A stretch of 12,052 nt of DNA from Bacteroidia bacterium (GCA_030429325.1 JAUICT010000027.1:1-12052); one strand, 5' to 3'; shown: positions 1 to 7,756, counted from the first letter of the stretch. The notes: generated by a model from the sequence alone, not told the origin. Numbers and translations are program-made.

Positions 1-430
1 GTTCCTTACTGGCAAGGGTCATATCACATACCACATGTAGACTATGTCCACCTCCAACGGCCCAGCCTGGCACTACAGCAATGACAACCTTGGGCATAAA
101 GCGGATGAGGCGCTGTACCTCCAAAATATTCAAACGGTGATAGCCATCTTCGCCCACGTAGCCTTGATGGCCCCTGGCTTTTTGGTCGCCCCCACTACAA
201 AAGGCCCACTTCCCATCCTTGGTCGAAGGTCCTTCGGCAGATAGCAACACTACGCCAATAGAGGTGTCTTCCTGGGCATCATAGAAGGCTTGGTAAAGTT
301 CACTGGTGGTTTTTGGACGGAATGCATTGCGTACATTGGGTCTGTTAAAGGCAATTCGGGCAACCCCGTCACTTTTTTTATAGGTGATATCTTCAAATTC
401 TTGGACAGTTTGCCAGTTAGGTGATTTCAT
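1..430 (-). CDS. menB: 1,4-dihydroxy-2-naphthoyl-CoA synthase, N-terminal half (partial)
   Basis: MenB converts o-succinylbenzoyl-CoA to 1,4-dihydroxy-2-naphthoyl-CoA, the ring-closing step of menaquinone synthesis, in the cytoplasm. The frame is open from the ATG at 428-430 to the window edge, giving about 143 residues of a family that is usually about 275-280 long. The product begins MKSPNWQTVQEFEDITYKK. It contains the crotonase-fold block IAFNRPNVRNAFRP, the oxyanion-hole segment FCSGGDQKARGHQGYVGEDG, and the second oxyanion segment PGWAVGGGHSLHVVCDMTLA, all near-diagnostic of MenB within the crotonase superfamily. The C-terminal half is outside the window, so its active-site residues cannot be checked. 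There is no Shine-Dalgarno sequence, as expected for Bacteroidetes. The start is divergent from the amidohydrolase gene at 616, with 185 bases between them. Identification is firm. Confidence 0.96.
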   Translation of the reverse strand, partial: MKSPNWQTVQEFEDITYKKSDGVARIAFNRPNVRNAFRPKTTSELYQAFYDAQEDTSIGVVLLSAEGPSTKDGKWAFCSGGDQKARGHQGYVGEDGYHRLNILEVQRLIRFMPKVVIAVVPGWAVGGGHSLHVVCDMTLASKE

Positions 431-615
431 AAATATGGTATTTGAAGCACAAAGTACGGTATTTTTAAAATTTATGGGACAGTGAACCATCAAGACTTTT
501 CTAGCATAAGTCATCCATACAAAGGATTGGTTTTTCTTTTTTTACGCTAAGCACTATGCAGATGGCATGAACATAAAATTCACTAAATTGGTTACCATCA
601 CTAAATAACCTAATT

Positions 616-2298
616 ATGAAATTCAACCCAATAGCAATCCATGTCCTTGCTATCTTTCTATTTTTCAGCTGTTCTAAACCACAAAATTTTGATGTGCTCA
701 TAAAAAATGGCCGCATTGTGGACGGGTCTGGGAACCCTTCCTATGTTGGGGATTTGGGCATCAATGCCGATACGATTGCCGCAATTGGCAATCTAAAGAA
801 TGCTACTGGGAATACGGAGATTGACGCATCCGATTTGGTGGTGGCCCCTGGGTTCATCAATATGTTGAGTTGGGCAGTGGAATCTTTGATTGAGGACGGT
901 CGGTCCATGGGAGACATCAAGCAAGGGGTTACCCTGGAAGTATTTGGGGAAGGGGTGTCCATGGGGCCCTTGAGTGAAAAAATGAAAAGACAGGAGCAAG
1001 AGAGTCAAGGCGATATAAAATATAATGTTAGCTGGACCACATTGAATGAGTACCTTGAATTCCTTACCCATAAAGGAGTTTCCCCCAATGTAGCCTCTTT
1101 TGTAGGCGCTACTACCCTACGGGTCCATACCGTAGGTTATGAGGATAGGGAACCCACCACCCAAGAATTGGATTCCATGAAAATTTTGGTAAAACAAGCT
1201 ATGGAAGAAGGTGCTTTGGGCGTAGGCTCTTCCTTGATTTATGCCCCAGCATTTTATTCGAGCACGGAAGAACTGATAGAGCTTTGTAAAGTTGCGGCAG
1301 CCTACGATGGGATGTACATCAGCCATATGAGAAGTGAAGGAAGCAGGCTGTTGGAAAGTTTGGATGAATTGATCCAAATAGCCCATGAAGCTGGTATCCG
1401 TGCCGAAATCTATCATTTGAAACAAAGTGGTAAAGACAATTGGGTTAAGTTTGACGCAGTGGTTGCCAAAGTAGATTCGGCGAGGGCAAAAGGATTGAAC
1501 ATTACAGCAGATATGTACAATTATGTTGCAGGAGCCACAGGCTTGGATGCCTCCATGCCTCCTTGGGTCCAAGAAGGGGGATACGATAAATGGGCGGAAC
1601 GTTTGCAAGATCCCACTATAAGAAAAAAGGTATTGGAAGAAATGGTGACCCCTACCGATGAATGGGAAAGTCTTATGCAGGCCGCTGGAGACCCGGAAAA
1701 AATATTGCTTGTAGGGTTTAAAAATGATTCACTCAAATATCTAACAGGGAAGACCCTCAAGGAAATTGCTGAAATGCGAGGGACCACACCAGAAGAAACT
1801 GCAATGGATTTGGTGGTACAGGATGGAAGCCGAGTGGGAACCATTTATTTTTTGATGTCGGAAGAGAATGTGAAAAAACAAATAGCGTTGCCGTGGATGA
1901 GTTTTGGTTCCGATGGGCAGTCCATGGCCGCGGAGGGTGTTTTTCTTGAATCGAGTACCCATCCTAGGGCGTACGGCAATTTCTCTCGCTTGTTGGGCAA
2001 ATATGTTCGGGATGAAAAAGTAATCCCGCTGGAAGAGGCTATTTATAAGCTTACCTCCCTTCCAGCAAGCAATCTAAAAATCAAAAAGCGTGGTACATTG
2101 ACTAGCGGCCATTATGCCGATGTGGTTTTGTTTGACCCAAAGAAAATTCAAGATCAGGCAACTTTTGAAAAACCCCATCAGTATGCCACAGGAATGGTGC
2201 ATGTTTTTGTGAACGGAACCCAAGTGCTCAAGGATGGGGAACATACGGGCTCTTTCCCAGGGCGTGTGGTACGCGGACCTGGATATAAAAGAAAATAG
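616..2298 (+). CDS. N-acyl-D-amino-acid deacylase-like amidohydrolase, lipoprotein with altered metal site
   Basis: This is a 560-residue amidohydrolase-superfamily protein of the D-aminoacylase branch. Residues 1-19 form a lipoprotein signal peptide ending in FFSC, so the mature protein is probably lipidated at Cys19 and faces the periplasm. The N-terminal beta-sandwich strand is typical (FDVLIKNGRIVDGSG, residues 25-39). Conserved downstream elements are SHMRSEG (His237), IYHLKQSG (His267), GSDG (Asp433) and a C-terminal GTLTSGHYADVVLFDP block. Known D-aminoacylases have an HxH after APGFID and a Cys in a GNCG turn. Here these read APGFINMLSWA (residues 77-87) and FGEGVSMGP (110-118), so the HxH and Cys ligands are missing. 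I recall this variant as a recurrent subfamily, so it may be a functional divergence rather than decay: the frame is intact and full length. The substrate is unknown; N-acyl-D-amino acids or a related cyclic amide are possible. The gene at 2337 follows after 38 bases, probably in one operon. Confidence 0.85.
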   Translation: MKFNPIAIHVLAIFLFFSCSKPQNFDVLIKNGRIVDGSGNPSYVGDLGINADTIAAIGNLKNATGNTEIDASDLVVAPGFINMLSWAVESLIEDGRSMGDIKQGVTLEVFGEGVSMGPLSEKMKRQEQESQGDIKYNVSWTTLNEYLEFLTHKGVSPNVASFVGATTLRVHTVGYEDREPTTQELDSMKILVKQAMEEGALGVGSSLIYAPAFYSSTEELIELCKVAAAYDGMYISHMRSEGSRLLESLDELIQIAHEAGIRAEIYHLKQSGKDNWVKFDAVVAKVDSARAKGLNITADMYNYVAGATGLDASMPPWVQEGGYDKWAERLQDPTIRKKVLEEMVTPTDEWESLMQAAGDPEKILLVGFKNDSLKYLTGKTLKEIAEMRGTTPEETAMDLVVQDGSRVGTIYFLMSEENVKKQIALPWMSFGSDGQSMAAEGVFLESSTHPRAYGNFSRLLGKYVRDEKVIPLEEAIYKLTSLPASNLKIKKRGTLTSGHYADVVLFDPKKIQDQATFEKPHQYATGMVHVFVNGTQVLKDGEHTGSFPGRVVRGPGYKRK

Positions 2299-2336
2299 TT
2301 GGTAATGATTGTCAAGGGATAAATAAGTACGATAAA

Positions 2337-3434
2337 ATGAAAATAGCGAAACACTTTGCTTCAATTTTTTTGCTCTGCATGTGGCTATGTACGGGTGCAT
2401 CTTGCGCACAAAAAGCGGTAGAAACCGTTGAGACAAGAGGTGTCTATGGGAACCCCAAGCCTTTATGGGACAAAGGGTATGACCTTAAGGAACTTGGGGT
2501 TAATGCAATATTTGTCCATAGTGGGTCCATCAACGCAGATATGATGAAAAGGGCAAAGTCCGAAGGCATGAAGATATATGCCGAGTTTGCAACTTTAAAT
2601 GGGAAAGGCTATGTGGAAGAGAACCCTGAAGCTTGGGCCATCAATGAGAAAGGCGAAAAAGTAGAGGCTGCCACTTGGTTTATGGGGGTATGCCCTACCG
2701 AGCCCGGTTTCCGACAGTATCGGTTCGGCCAACTTCGGGATTTACTTTTGGAGTTTGATTTGGATGGGGTTTGGATGGATTATGTACACTGGCATGCCCA
2801 GTTTGAAGACCCTGAACCCATATTGCCCGAGACCTGTTTTTGTAATCATTGTCTAGACGGATTTTCAACGGAAACCAAACTTGAGATTCCAGAAGGTACC
2901 ACAGCTGAAAAAGCGGAATGGATTTTAAAGCATCACGATGAATCTTGGCGGGATTGGCGTTGTAAGGTGATTTATGACTGGACCTTTGAAATGAAAAAAA
3001 TCATCAAAGAGGTTAAGCCTAATGCTCTTCTTGGGCTTTACCATTGTCCATGGAATGATGAGGAATTCGATGGCGCAAGACGCCGCATTTTAGGACTGGA
3101 TTATGAACTATTGCGTAAAACCATAGATGTCTTTTCCCCCATGGTCTACCACGGTAGAATGGAAAGGGATCCAGATTGGGTACAAGAAAATATCCTTTGG
3201 TTTGGTAATCAATTAAATATCACTAAAGGGGCATATCCCAAAGTATGGCCCATTGTTCAAGCGCACAACAGCCCAGGAACAATTTCTTCGGAAGAGTTTG
3301 AAGATGTCCTATGGGGAGGACTTGCAGGTTCATCTAGCGGTGTGATGATGTTCACCACTTCTTCTGTTGCTGAGGACGAAGGAAAAATAGCGGTAATGAA
3401 GAAAGTATATACTGAGCTCATGAAGGGGAGGTAA
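2337..3434 (+). CDS. Secreted glycoside-hydrolase-like TIM-barrel protein
   Basis: This 365-residue exported protein has an N-terminal hydrophobic signal (residues 6-22) followed by GASC at 20-23. It is probably a lipoprotein at Cys23, although signal peptidase I cleavage after CA is also possible. The body resembles the hypothetical glycosyl-hydrolase families with a single TIM barrel. LGVNAIFVHSG (53-63) and GMKIYAEFATLNG (77-89) look like early barrel strands. LDGVWMDYVHWH (142-153) looks like the strand-4 segment carrying acidic active-site candidates (Asp143, Asp148). FSPMVYHGRM and a GSSSGVMMFTT block look like later strands. A cluster CFCNHC (167-172) follows the strand-4 segment, as I remember it doing in related uncharacterised families, and may bind metal or form disulfides. 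The substrate is unknown. It lies 38 bases after the amidohydrolase on the same strand and is likely co-transcribed. The fold is inferred from sequence pattern only. Confidence 0.7.
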   Translation: MKIAKHFASIFLLCMWLCTGASCAQKAVETVETRGVYGNPKPLWDKGYDLKELGVNAIFVHSGSINADMMKRAKSEGMKIYAEFATLNGKGYVEENPEAWAINEKGEKVEAATWFMGVCPTEPGFRQYRFGQLRDLLLEFDLDGVWMDYVHWHAQFEDPEPILPETCFCNHCLDGFSTETKLEIPEGTTAEKAEWILKHHDESWRDWRCKVIYDWTFEMKKIIKEVKPNALLGLYHCPWNDEEFDGARRRILGLDYELLRKTIDVFSPMVYHGRMERDPDWVQENILWFGNQLNITKGAYPKVWPIVQAHNSPGTISSEEFEDVLWGGLAGSSSGVMMFTTSSVAEDEGKIAVMKKVYTELMKGR

Positions 3435-3446
3435 GCATATTGTTCT

Positions 3447-3454
3447 TAGCTTTG
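3447..3454 (+). promoter_or_regulatory. Possible Bacteroidetes -7 box for the VOC gene
   Basis: TAGCTTTG matches the Bacteroidetes -7 consensus TAnnTTTG exactly. It lies in the 122-base gap before the VOC gene, about 100 bases from the start codon. I see no TTG at the expected -33 spacing, so this is a weak call. Confidence 0.3.
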
Positions 3455-3556
3455 TTCAAGTTATGTGAGGGAACCCCATACCGTTCATATAGTAGTTGTC
3501 TGCAAAAACCAAGAAAATAGCCGAACAATAATCAAACCTTAATTCAATAAAAAAGA

Positions 3557-3946
3557 ATGGATAGAGTCCAGCGAATGATGACAAATATATGTTCTGACAG
3601 TTTGGATGAAAGTCAGGAATTCTACGTAAAATTATTTGACCTTACCGTAGCGTATCACAGTGATTGGTTCATTCACTTAATTTCCAAGGACAAGAAAATT
3701 GAACTCGGAATTATTGACCGTACGAACGAGTTGGTACCAGACGGTTTTCAGAATAGCCCCCAAGGCTTTTACATAACGTTCGTGGTAGATAATGTTGATG
3801 AAGTCTTTGAGGTTGTGAAAGCTGAAAAAATTGAAGTTGTCAGTGCGCCTACGGATACTTTTTATGGACAAAGACGTTTATTGCTGAAAGACCCGAATGG
3901 TGCTTTGGTGGATATTTGCTCCCCCATCAAGGATTTTCAGTTTTAA
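3557..3946 (+). CDS. VOC-family (glyoxalase/bleomycin-resistance fold) protein
   Basis: The product is a 129-residue cytoplasmic protein with no signal peptide, the usual size for one two-repeat VOC domain. Typical elements are the first beta-alpha-beta unit with SLDESQEFYVKLFDLTVAYHS (residues 15-35), the central FYITFVVDNVDEVFEVVK segment, and the terminal RRLLLKDPNGALVDICSP (residues 106-123). Position 10 in strand 1 is Asn where metal-binding members have His or Gln, and the last strand has Asp119 where Glu is common, so metal dependence is doubtful. The reaction cannot be deduced: VOC proteins include lyases, dioxygenases and drug-binding proteins. The ATG at 3557 gives a normal N-terminus; Met7 and Met8 are possible alternatives. 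It appears to be a single-gene unit. Confidence 0.85.
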   Translation: MDRVQRMMTNICSDSLDESQEFYVKLFDLTVAYHSDWFIHLISKDKKIELGIIDRTNELVPDGFQNSPQGFYITFVVDNVDEVFEVVKAEKIEVVSAPTDTFYGQRRLLLKDPNGALVDICSPIKDFQF

Positions 3947-3954
3947 TTAAATAT

Positions 3955-3983
3955 GGTTCTATTGAATCTAATCTTATAGAACC
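3955..3983 (+). terminator. Inverted repeat after the VOC gene, weak terminator candidate
   Basis: GGTTCTAT (3955-3962) pairs with ATAGAACC (3976-3983) across a 13-base loop, 9 bases past the VOC stop codon. The position suits a transcript end, but no T-run follows and the stem is only 8 base pairs. It could equally be a chance palindrome or a binding site. Confidence 0.35.
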
Positions 3984-4090
3984 GCTTCCCTACAACTAGA
4001 ATTGATTTAGTGGGTTATCAGTGCCAATAGCATTTTCTTTATAAGAAATCCCAACAAATCACGTTATTGGGTATCAAGCAACATATAAGA

Positions 4091-4759
4091 ATGAATAGAA
4101 AGATTTCAATAAGGCATTTGACTTCTAAAGCCATATCAGTGAAATTATTATTGATCCTATTGCCCACATTATTGGTGCTTGGGGTAATCATGTCAGTAAG
4201 TATTAGTTACGGAATTCCCATATCTACATTTACCAAGGACACAGTTTCCTTGGGAGGTATACATCCAATTTCCGGATTTCTTTCCAATTTGGGAATACTC
4301 TTATGGTGTGTAGCAGCTACTAGTTGTGCATTTACAGCACTGATTTTATATCCTGTATTGCCAAAAGATAAATACATGTTCTTGATTTCCTCTGCCTTAT
4401 TGTCAGGATATTTACTATTCGATGATTTGTTCTTGTTTCATGAAGTTTTGAGCGGTAGCGTTGGATTGAACGAAAATACAGTCATCATTTTTTTAGGAGT
4501 TATGGTACTGGCCTACCTTATTGCTTTTAGAAACGTTATTCTTTTTCAGACCGATGTTCTTATTTTTATACTCGCTATCGGATTTCTTTCCTTATCCGTA
4601 GTTACGGATAAGATTGTAAAACAACTCTTGATAGACTGGTTGGGAGATTGGCAAAATTTTGTGGAAGATGCAGCAAAATGGATAGGCATTGTATTCTGGT
4701 GCAGTTATTTTGTTATTACATCATATCAGTTTTCTTTAAAAACCATGTCAAAACTGTAG
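4091..4759 (+). CDS. Uncharacterised six-helix membrane protein with conserved-looking acidic/His residues
   Basis: I do not recognise a characterised homologue. The 222-residue product has a basic N-terminus (MNRKISIRHL) and about six hydrophobic segments: roughly residues 18-42, 60-90, 95-117, 130-147, 156-175 and 197-214. Helix 3 ends in FDDLFLFHE (Asp111, Asp112, His117, Glu118). Helix 5 ends at TDKI (Asp173, Lys174), and helix 6 is preceded by VEDAAKW (Glu192, Asp193, Lys196). Such charged residues at membrane borders suggest a functional site, possibly binding metal or ions, but that is inference. I chose the ATG at 4091; an in-frame TTG at 4067 would add eight residues of no apparent value. 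The gene stands alone and converges on the glycosyltransferase gene with 14 bases between the stops. Confidence 0.75.
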   Translation: MNRKISIRHLTSKAISVKLLLILLPTLLVLGVIMSVSISYGIPISTFTKDTVSLGGIHPISGFLSNLGILLWCVAATSCAFTALILYPVLPKDKYMFLISSALLSGYLLFDDLFLFHEVLSGSVGLNENTVIIFLGVMVLAYLIAFRNVILFQTDVLIFILAIGFLSLSVVTDKIVKQLLIDWLGDWQNFVEDAAKWIGIVFWCSYFVITSYQFSLKTMSKL

Positions 4760-4773
4760 CTAAAAGTAGATGT

Positions 4774-6006
4774 TCAAGCATTTTTGGCTTCAATCCATTT
4801 GGCCAAATATTTACTACTGGTTAAAGTATGGTGCTGCAATAACCTACCTATAAAATTTTTATTGCGGTGTTCCTCAAGGTTTTGTTGGAGACCGTTTATC
4901 ATTTGCCACAACCTATTTTGCAAAGATTCCTTGCCATAGTGCGTGTTGATCAATGTAATGCCATTTGCTTGGGCCGCTTTCCACGACATTGGGTTTTCAT
5001 GGAGCAAAATGGCTGATTTCGCAAAAGTATCCCAGTTATTACAAACCGAACCGTTCCATGGGAGTTCACCCTGCATCCCTTCTGCCCCAATAGATGTGGT
5101 GACACTTGGTGTGCCGTACCGCATGGCGTCCAATAATTTGCCCTTGATTCCCGCACCAAACTGAAGTGGAGCCAATACAACACGGGTATTTTTCAAAATA
5201 GTGCCCATATCTTCAGTCCAACCTTTTACGAGAAACCCCTGCTCGGGACGGTGCATTTCTTTGACTTGTTGCGGCAGATAAGCCCCATGCACAAAAAGTT
5301 GGGCGTTGGGCAGTTCTTTTCGGATAAGAGGCCATATTTTGGCCTTTAAGATTTTTATGGAATCTATATTGGGAGCATGTTTGCCATTACCTACAGCAAC
5401 GAAGTCGCTTCGGTCTTTAAATTTCGGCCACTTGAGAATCTCTTCTTCGGATATGTTTTCCACCATAAAAGGAAGATGAAGCAACAGCTCATTTGGGATG
5501 CCCAGCGCTTCTTCCAAGATTGATTGCTCGTAACTGGAAATCATGATGGTGAGGTCTGAACGGTAGATGCTCGCCACCTCCCTCAAGGTAACGGGGTGGT
5601 TTTTCCAAAGATCCAAATAAAATGTTTCCTGTTTTAGGTAAGCCTCTTCCCTAGCCTTTCGCAATCCATGTAGGTCTTCGGTATTTAGTATTCGGATGGC
5701 CTTGGGGGCAAACTCCGCCACACGCCACCCAAATTGCTCTTCAACCATAAATCGGTCAAAGATTACCACATCAGGGGCCAGTTCTGCCACAAAGTCATCA
5801 AAACTCGAATGGTTCAGCAAAATATCTACAGAAGTAATGCCTATATTCTCCAAATCAAGGCTGTACTCCGTTTTCTGTGCGGTGGAAGCAAAGGTGATGT
5901 GATACCCAAACTTTTGGAAGGCTTCCAACAACTGCAACATTCGGTGACCGGCTGCGGTGGTACTGGGCTCTGGCCATACATGACCTATGAACAGCGCCTT
6001 TTTCAT
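4774..6006 (-). CDS. Glycosyltransferase, GT4-like (group 1)
   Basis: The 410-residue cytoplasmic enzyme has the two-lobed GT-B layout. The N-terminal lobe begins MKKALFIGHVWPEPSTTAAG, with the glycine-rich and Ser/Thr-rich first loop typical of this group. The C-terminal lobe contains FVAVGNGKHAPNIDSIKIL, then LFVHG, the VKGWTEDM strand and the donor-binding block LAPLQFGAGIKGKLLDAM (residues 278-295) followed by RYGTPSVTT and GAEGM. The first Glu of the classical EX7E motif is absent, as in many members with a GAGIKGK loop. Donor and acceptor are unknown; transfer of a nucleotide-activated sugar to an envelope glycan or a small molecule is likely. The ATG at 6004-6006 lies 2 bases beyond the helicase stop, so the two are almost certainly co-transcribed. 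The shared transcript says little about function, because glycosyltransferases and helicases are not known partners. Confidence 0.88.
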   Translation of the reverse strand: MKKALFIGHVWPEPSTTAAGHRMLQLLEAFQKFGYHITFASTAQKTEYSLDLENIGITSVDILLNHSSFDDFVAELAPDVVIFDRFMVEEQFGWRVAEFAPKAIRILNTEDLHGLRKAREEAYLKQETFYLDLWKNHPVTLREVASIYRSDLTIMISSYEQSILEEALGIPNELLLHLPFMVENISEEEILKWPKFKDRSDFVAVGNGKHAPNIDSIKILKAKIWPLIRKELPNAQLFVHGAYLPQQVKEMHRPEQGFLVKGWTEDMGTILKNTRVVLAPLQFGAGIKGKLLDAMRYGTPSVTTSIGAEGMQGELPWNGSVCNNWDTFAKSAILLHENPMSWKAAQANGITLINTHYGKESLQNRLWQMINGLQQNLEEHRNKNFIGRLLQHHTLTSSKYLAKWIEAKNA

Positions 6007-6008
6007 GA

Positions 6009-7520
6009 TTACATCAATGCGGCAAATTTTTTGGAAATGCTGGAACGCAGTTTACGTTCATAATCCTCCTCTAACCACTCTTTGTAGTTTTTGGTGTTGT
6101 TCATGATACAATAGGAATACTGTCGTACACGGTATGCGATTTCTTCCTTGAGTTCCTTGGCCAAGATACGGGCATCAAACACGTCTTCACTGTTCTCTAC
6201 ACAGATTTGGGCATGCTGTTCAATGCTCCGCTCCAGAACCTCTTTGGATTTTTTCCCTTGGGCAAAGACCTTTTTGTATTCTTCCTTGATATCGAATGTA
6301 ATGTTTTCAGACTTGCTGAATTTGGCCCTTAGCTCATCTGGCATTTCGTAGACAAACTCACGTTCAATATCTTCATCATTTTTAATGTTCTCCAGATAAA
6401 AATCAGGGAAATGGAAAATTTCCTGCCAATCCACAGGAGTATCCCAAGGCCCAAAACGGGCAATATTGTTCCCTAGATCAATAACATTAAATTCATTTTT
6501 ATTGGGCAATACCCTAGATCCCCGCCCAATCATTTGAAAATACAGCGTTAATGAACGAGTGGCCCTGTTCAGGATGATGGATTGCACGGTAGGCTCATCA
6601 AACCCAGTGGTTAAGATGCTTACTGAGGTTAGAATGGCATCTGGGGTTTCGGCAAACCAATCCAAAATCTCCTTTCGTTCCGTAGCCGTATTTTTATTAT
6701 CTAGATGGCGAATGTTATACCCTGCCTTTTTAAAGGTCTCATACACATATAGGGAGGTATTGATTCCATTGTTGAAAATCAAGGTCTTGGTGCCCTTGGC
6801 CACATCTTCATAAGCGGCCAACAGCTTGCCTAGCATACTGTGGTTGCCATAGAACTCATCGGAAGATTTTACAGTGTAATCTCCGTGGATACCCAGTTTC
6901 AAGGTTTTTAGGCTTACATCATAGTTGTAGAGATTGGCCTTGGCCAAGAAATTTTTCTCAATCAATGATTTTATGGACTCCCCAATGATCAAATGCTTGT
7001 AATGATCTTTCATGGGAAGTTTTATGTTGGAACTCAAAGGTGTTGCCGTTACGCCTAAAATGGTAGCCTTGTCAAAGTACTTGAAGAGTTTTCGGAACGA
7101 GTTGTAGTGTGCCTCATCAATGATTACCAATCCAACGTTATTGATGGTGACCTTCTCTTCCTGGAGCCTATTGTTCAGGGTTTCCACCATGGCCACAAAG
7201 CACATGTACTCATCTTGGTCATGCAGTTCCTTGACCTCACTACTGATGACTTTATTGGCAACCCCAAAACCGTGGAGCATTTGAGAGGTTTGCTTGCTAA
7301 GCTCGATACGGTGGGTAAGTACAATGACCTTTTTACCCGTATTTTGAATGTATTTTCGGGTGATTTCGGAAAAAACCACCGTTTTCCCACCCCCCGTAGG
7401 AAGCTGATAAAGTATGTTTGTACCAGAGGGCAAATCATCCAAATGCTTGAAGATTTTTCTCAGGTCTTCTTGCTGGTAATTGTAAAGTGTTTTCTTCCGT
7501 ACTGCTTTGTCTACCTCCAA
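6009..7520 (-). CDS. DEAD/DEAH-box superfamily 2 helicase
   Basis: This is a 503-residue ATP-dependent nucleic-acid helicase or translocase with two RecA-like lobes. A Q-motif-like LYNYQQEDLRKIFKHL lies at 12-27. Motif I (Walker A) is PTGGGKT (41-47), Ia is LTHRIEL (68-74), motif II is DEAH (135-138), III is TATP (158-161) and VI is QMIGRGSR (329-336). Motif V (TTGFDEP) is also present. The overall pattern resembles the ResIII/UvrB-like branch. About 170 residues follow motif VI without a domain I know; this tail is rich in Glu and Lys and looks helical. The only start preceding the Q-motif in this frame is TTG at 7518-7520, with a stop 8 codons further upstream, and a -7 promoter box lies 37 bases before it. 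The start is therefore a rare codon. Substrate (DNA or RNA) is not determined. Confidence 0.92.
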   Translation of the reverse strand: MEVDKAVRKKTLYNYQQEDLRKIFKHLDDLPSGTNILYQLPTGGGKTVVFSEITRKYIQNTGKKVIVLTHRIELSKQTSQMLHGFGVANKVISSEVKELHDQDEYMCFVAMVETLNNRLQEEKVTINNVGLVIIDEAHYNSFRKLFKYFDKATILGVTATPLSSNIKLPMKDHYKHLIIGESIKSLIEKNFLAKANLYNYDVSLKTLKLGIHGDYTVKSSDEFYGNHSMLGKLLAAYEDVAKGTKTLIFNNGINTSLYVYETFKKAGYNIRHLDNKNTATERKEILDWFAETPDAILTSVSILTTGFDEPTVQSIILNRATRSLTLYFQMIGRGSRVLPNKNEFNVIDLGNNIARFGPWDTPVDWQEIFHFPDFYLENIKNDEDIEREFVYEMPDELRAKFSKSENITFDIKEEYKKVFAQGKKSKEVLERSIEQHAQICVENSEDVFDARILAKELKEEIAYRVRQYSYCIMNNTKNYKEWLEEDYERKLRSSISKKFAALM

Positions 7521-7557
7521 TGGAAAAGGATTTTTGGTTCTTGATCAACAAACCTTG

Positions 7558-7565
7558 CAAAATTA
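7558..7565 (-). promoter_or_regulatory. -7 box of the helicase-glycosyltransferase operon
   Basis: Read on the minus strand this is TAATTTTG, an exact match to the Bacteroidetes -7 consensus TAnnTTTG. It sits 37 bases upstream of the TTG start, leaving a leader of about 30 bases. I see no clear TTG at the -33 position. The same octamer precedes the thioesterase gene at the right end of the window. Confidence 0.5.
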
Positions 7566-7708
7566 GCGGTTTTTTATAGTTAGGTGGAAAGTTACTGTCG
7601 CAATTCTATTAAGATACTATCAACAATGCCCAATATCTGTAGTTTTAGCGGCAAATACTCATAACATTTGGATAACAATAACATTTAGCGTTTGGAAAAT
7701 AGCCCATT

Positions 7709-7722
7709 ATAATGTATAATGT
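7709..7722. repeat. Tandem 7-base repeat upstream of the sigma factor gene
   Basis: ATAATGT occurs twice head to tail, 35 bases before the sigma factor start, inside an AT-rich leader. It may be part of a promoter or operator or simply chance in AT-rich DNA. No exact TAnnTTTG box is present in this leader; nearby TAACATTTG and TAGCGTTTG have one base too many in the spacer. Confidence 0.5.
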
Positions 7723-7756
7723 AAGCTTATAACACTTTGAAAACCATTTTTTGAGC

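Noticed and set aside
190..210. Apparent frameshift in menB at the GGDQK motif
   Set aside because: A recount of the G run (five C on the plus strand) restores the SGGDQKARG reading frame; the gene is intact to the window edge.
450..456. -7 box for menB
   Set aside because: The minus-strand sequence TACTTTG lacks one spacer base relative to TAnnTTTG.
567..605. 12-codon open frame upstream of the amidohydrolase
   Set aside because: It is too short, with no paralogue or motif; random occurrence is expected in AT-rich DNA.
1117..1608. 163-residue minus-strand open frame
   Set aside because: It lies antisense within the well-supported amidohydrolase gene, with Cys- and Phe-rich composition and no recognisable domain.
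7107..7544. 145-residue plus-strand open frame
   Set aside because: It is antisense to the helicase N-terminus, whose motifs are clear; it has no homology signal.
7660..7698. TAACATTTG and TAGCGTTTG as -7 boxes of the sigma factor gene
   Set aside because: Both have a three-base spacer where the consensus needs two, and they lie more than 55 bases from the start codon, so I could not support a promoter call.
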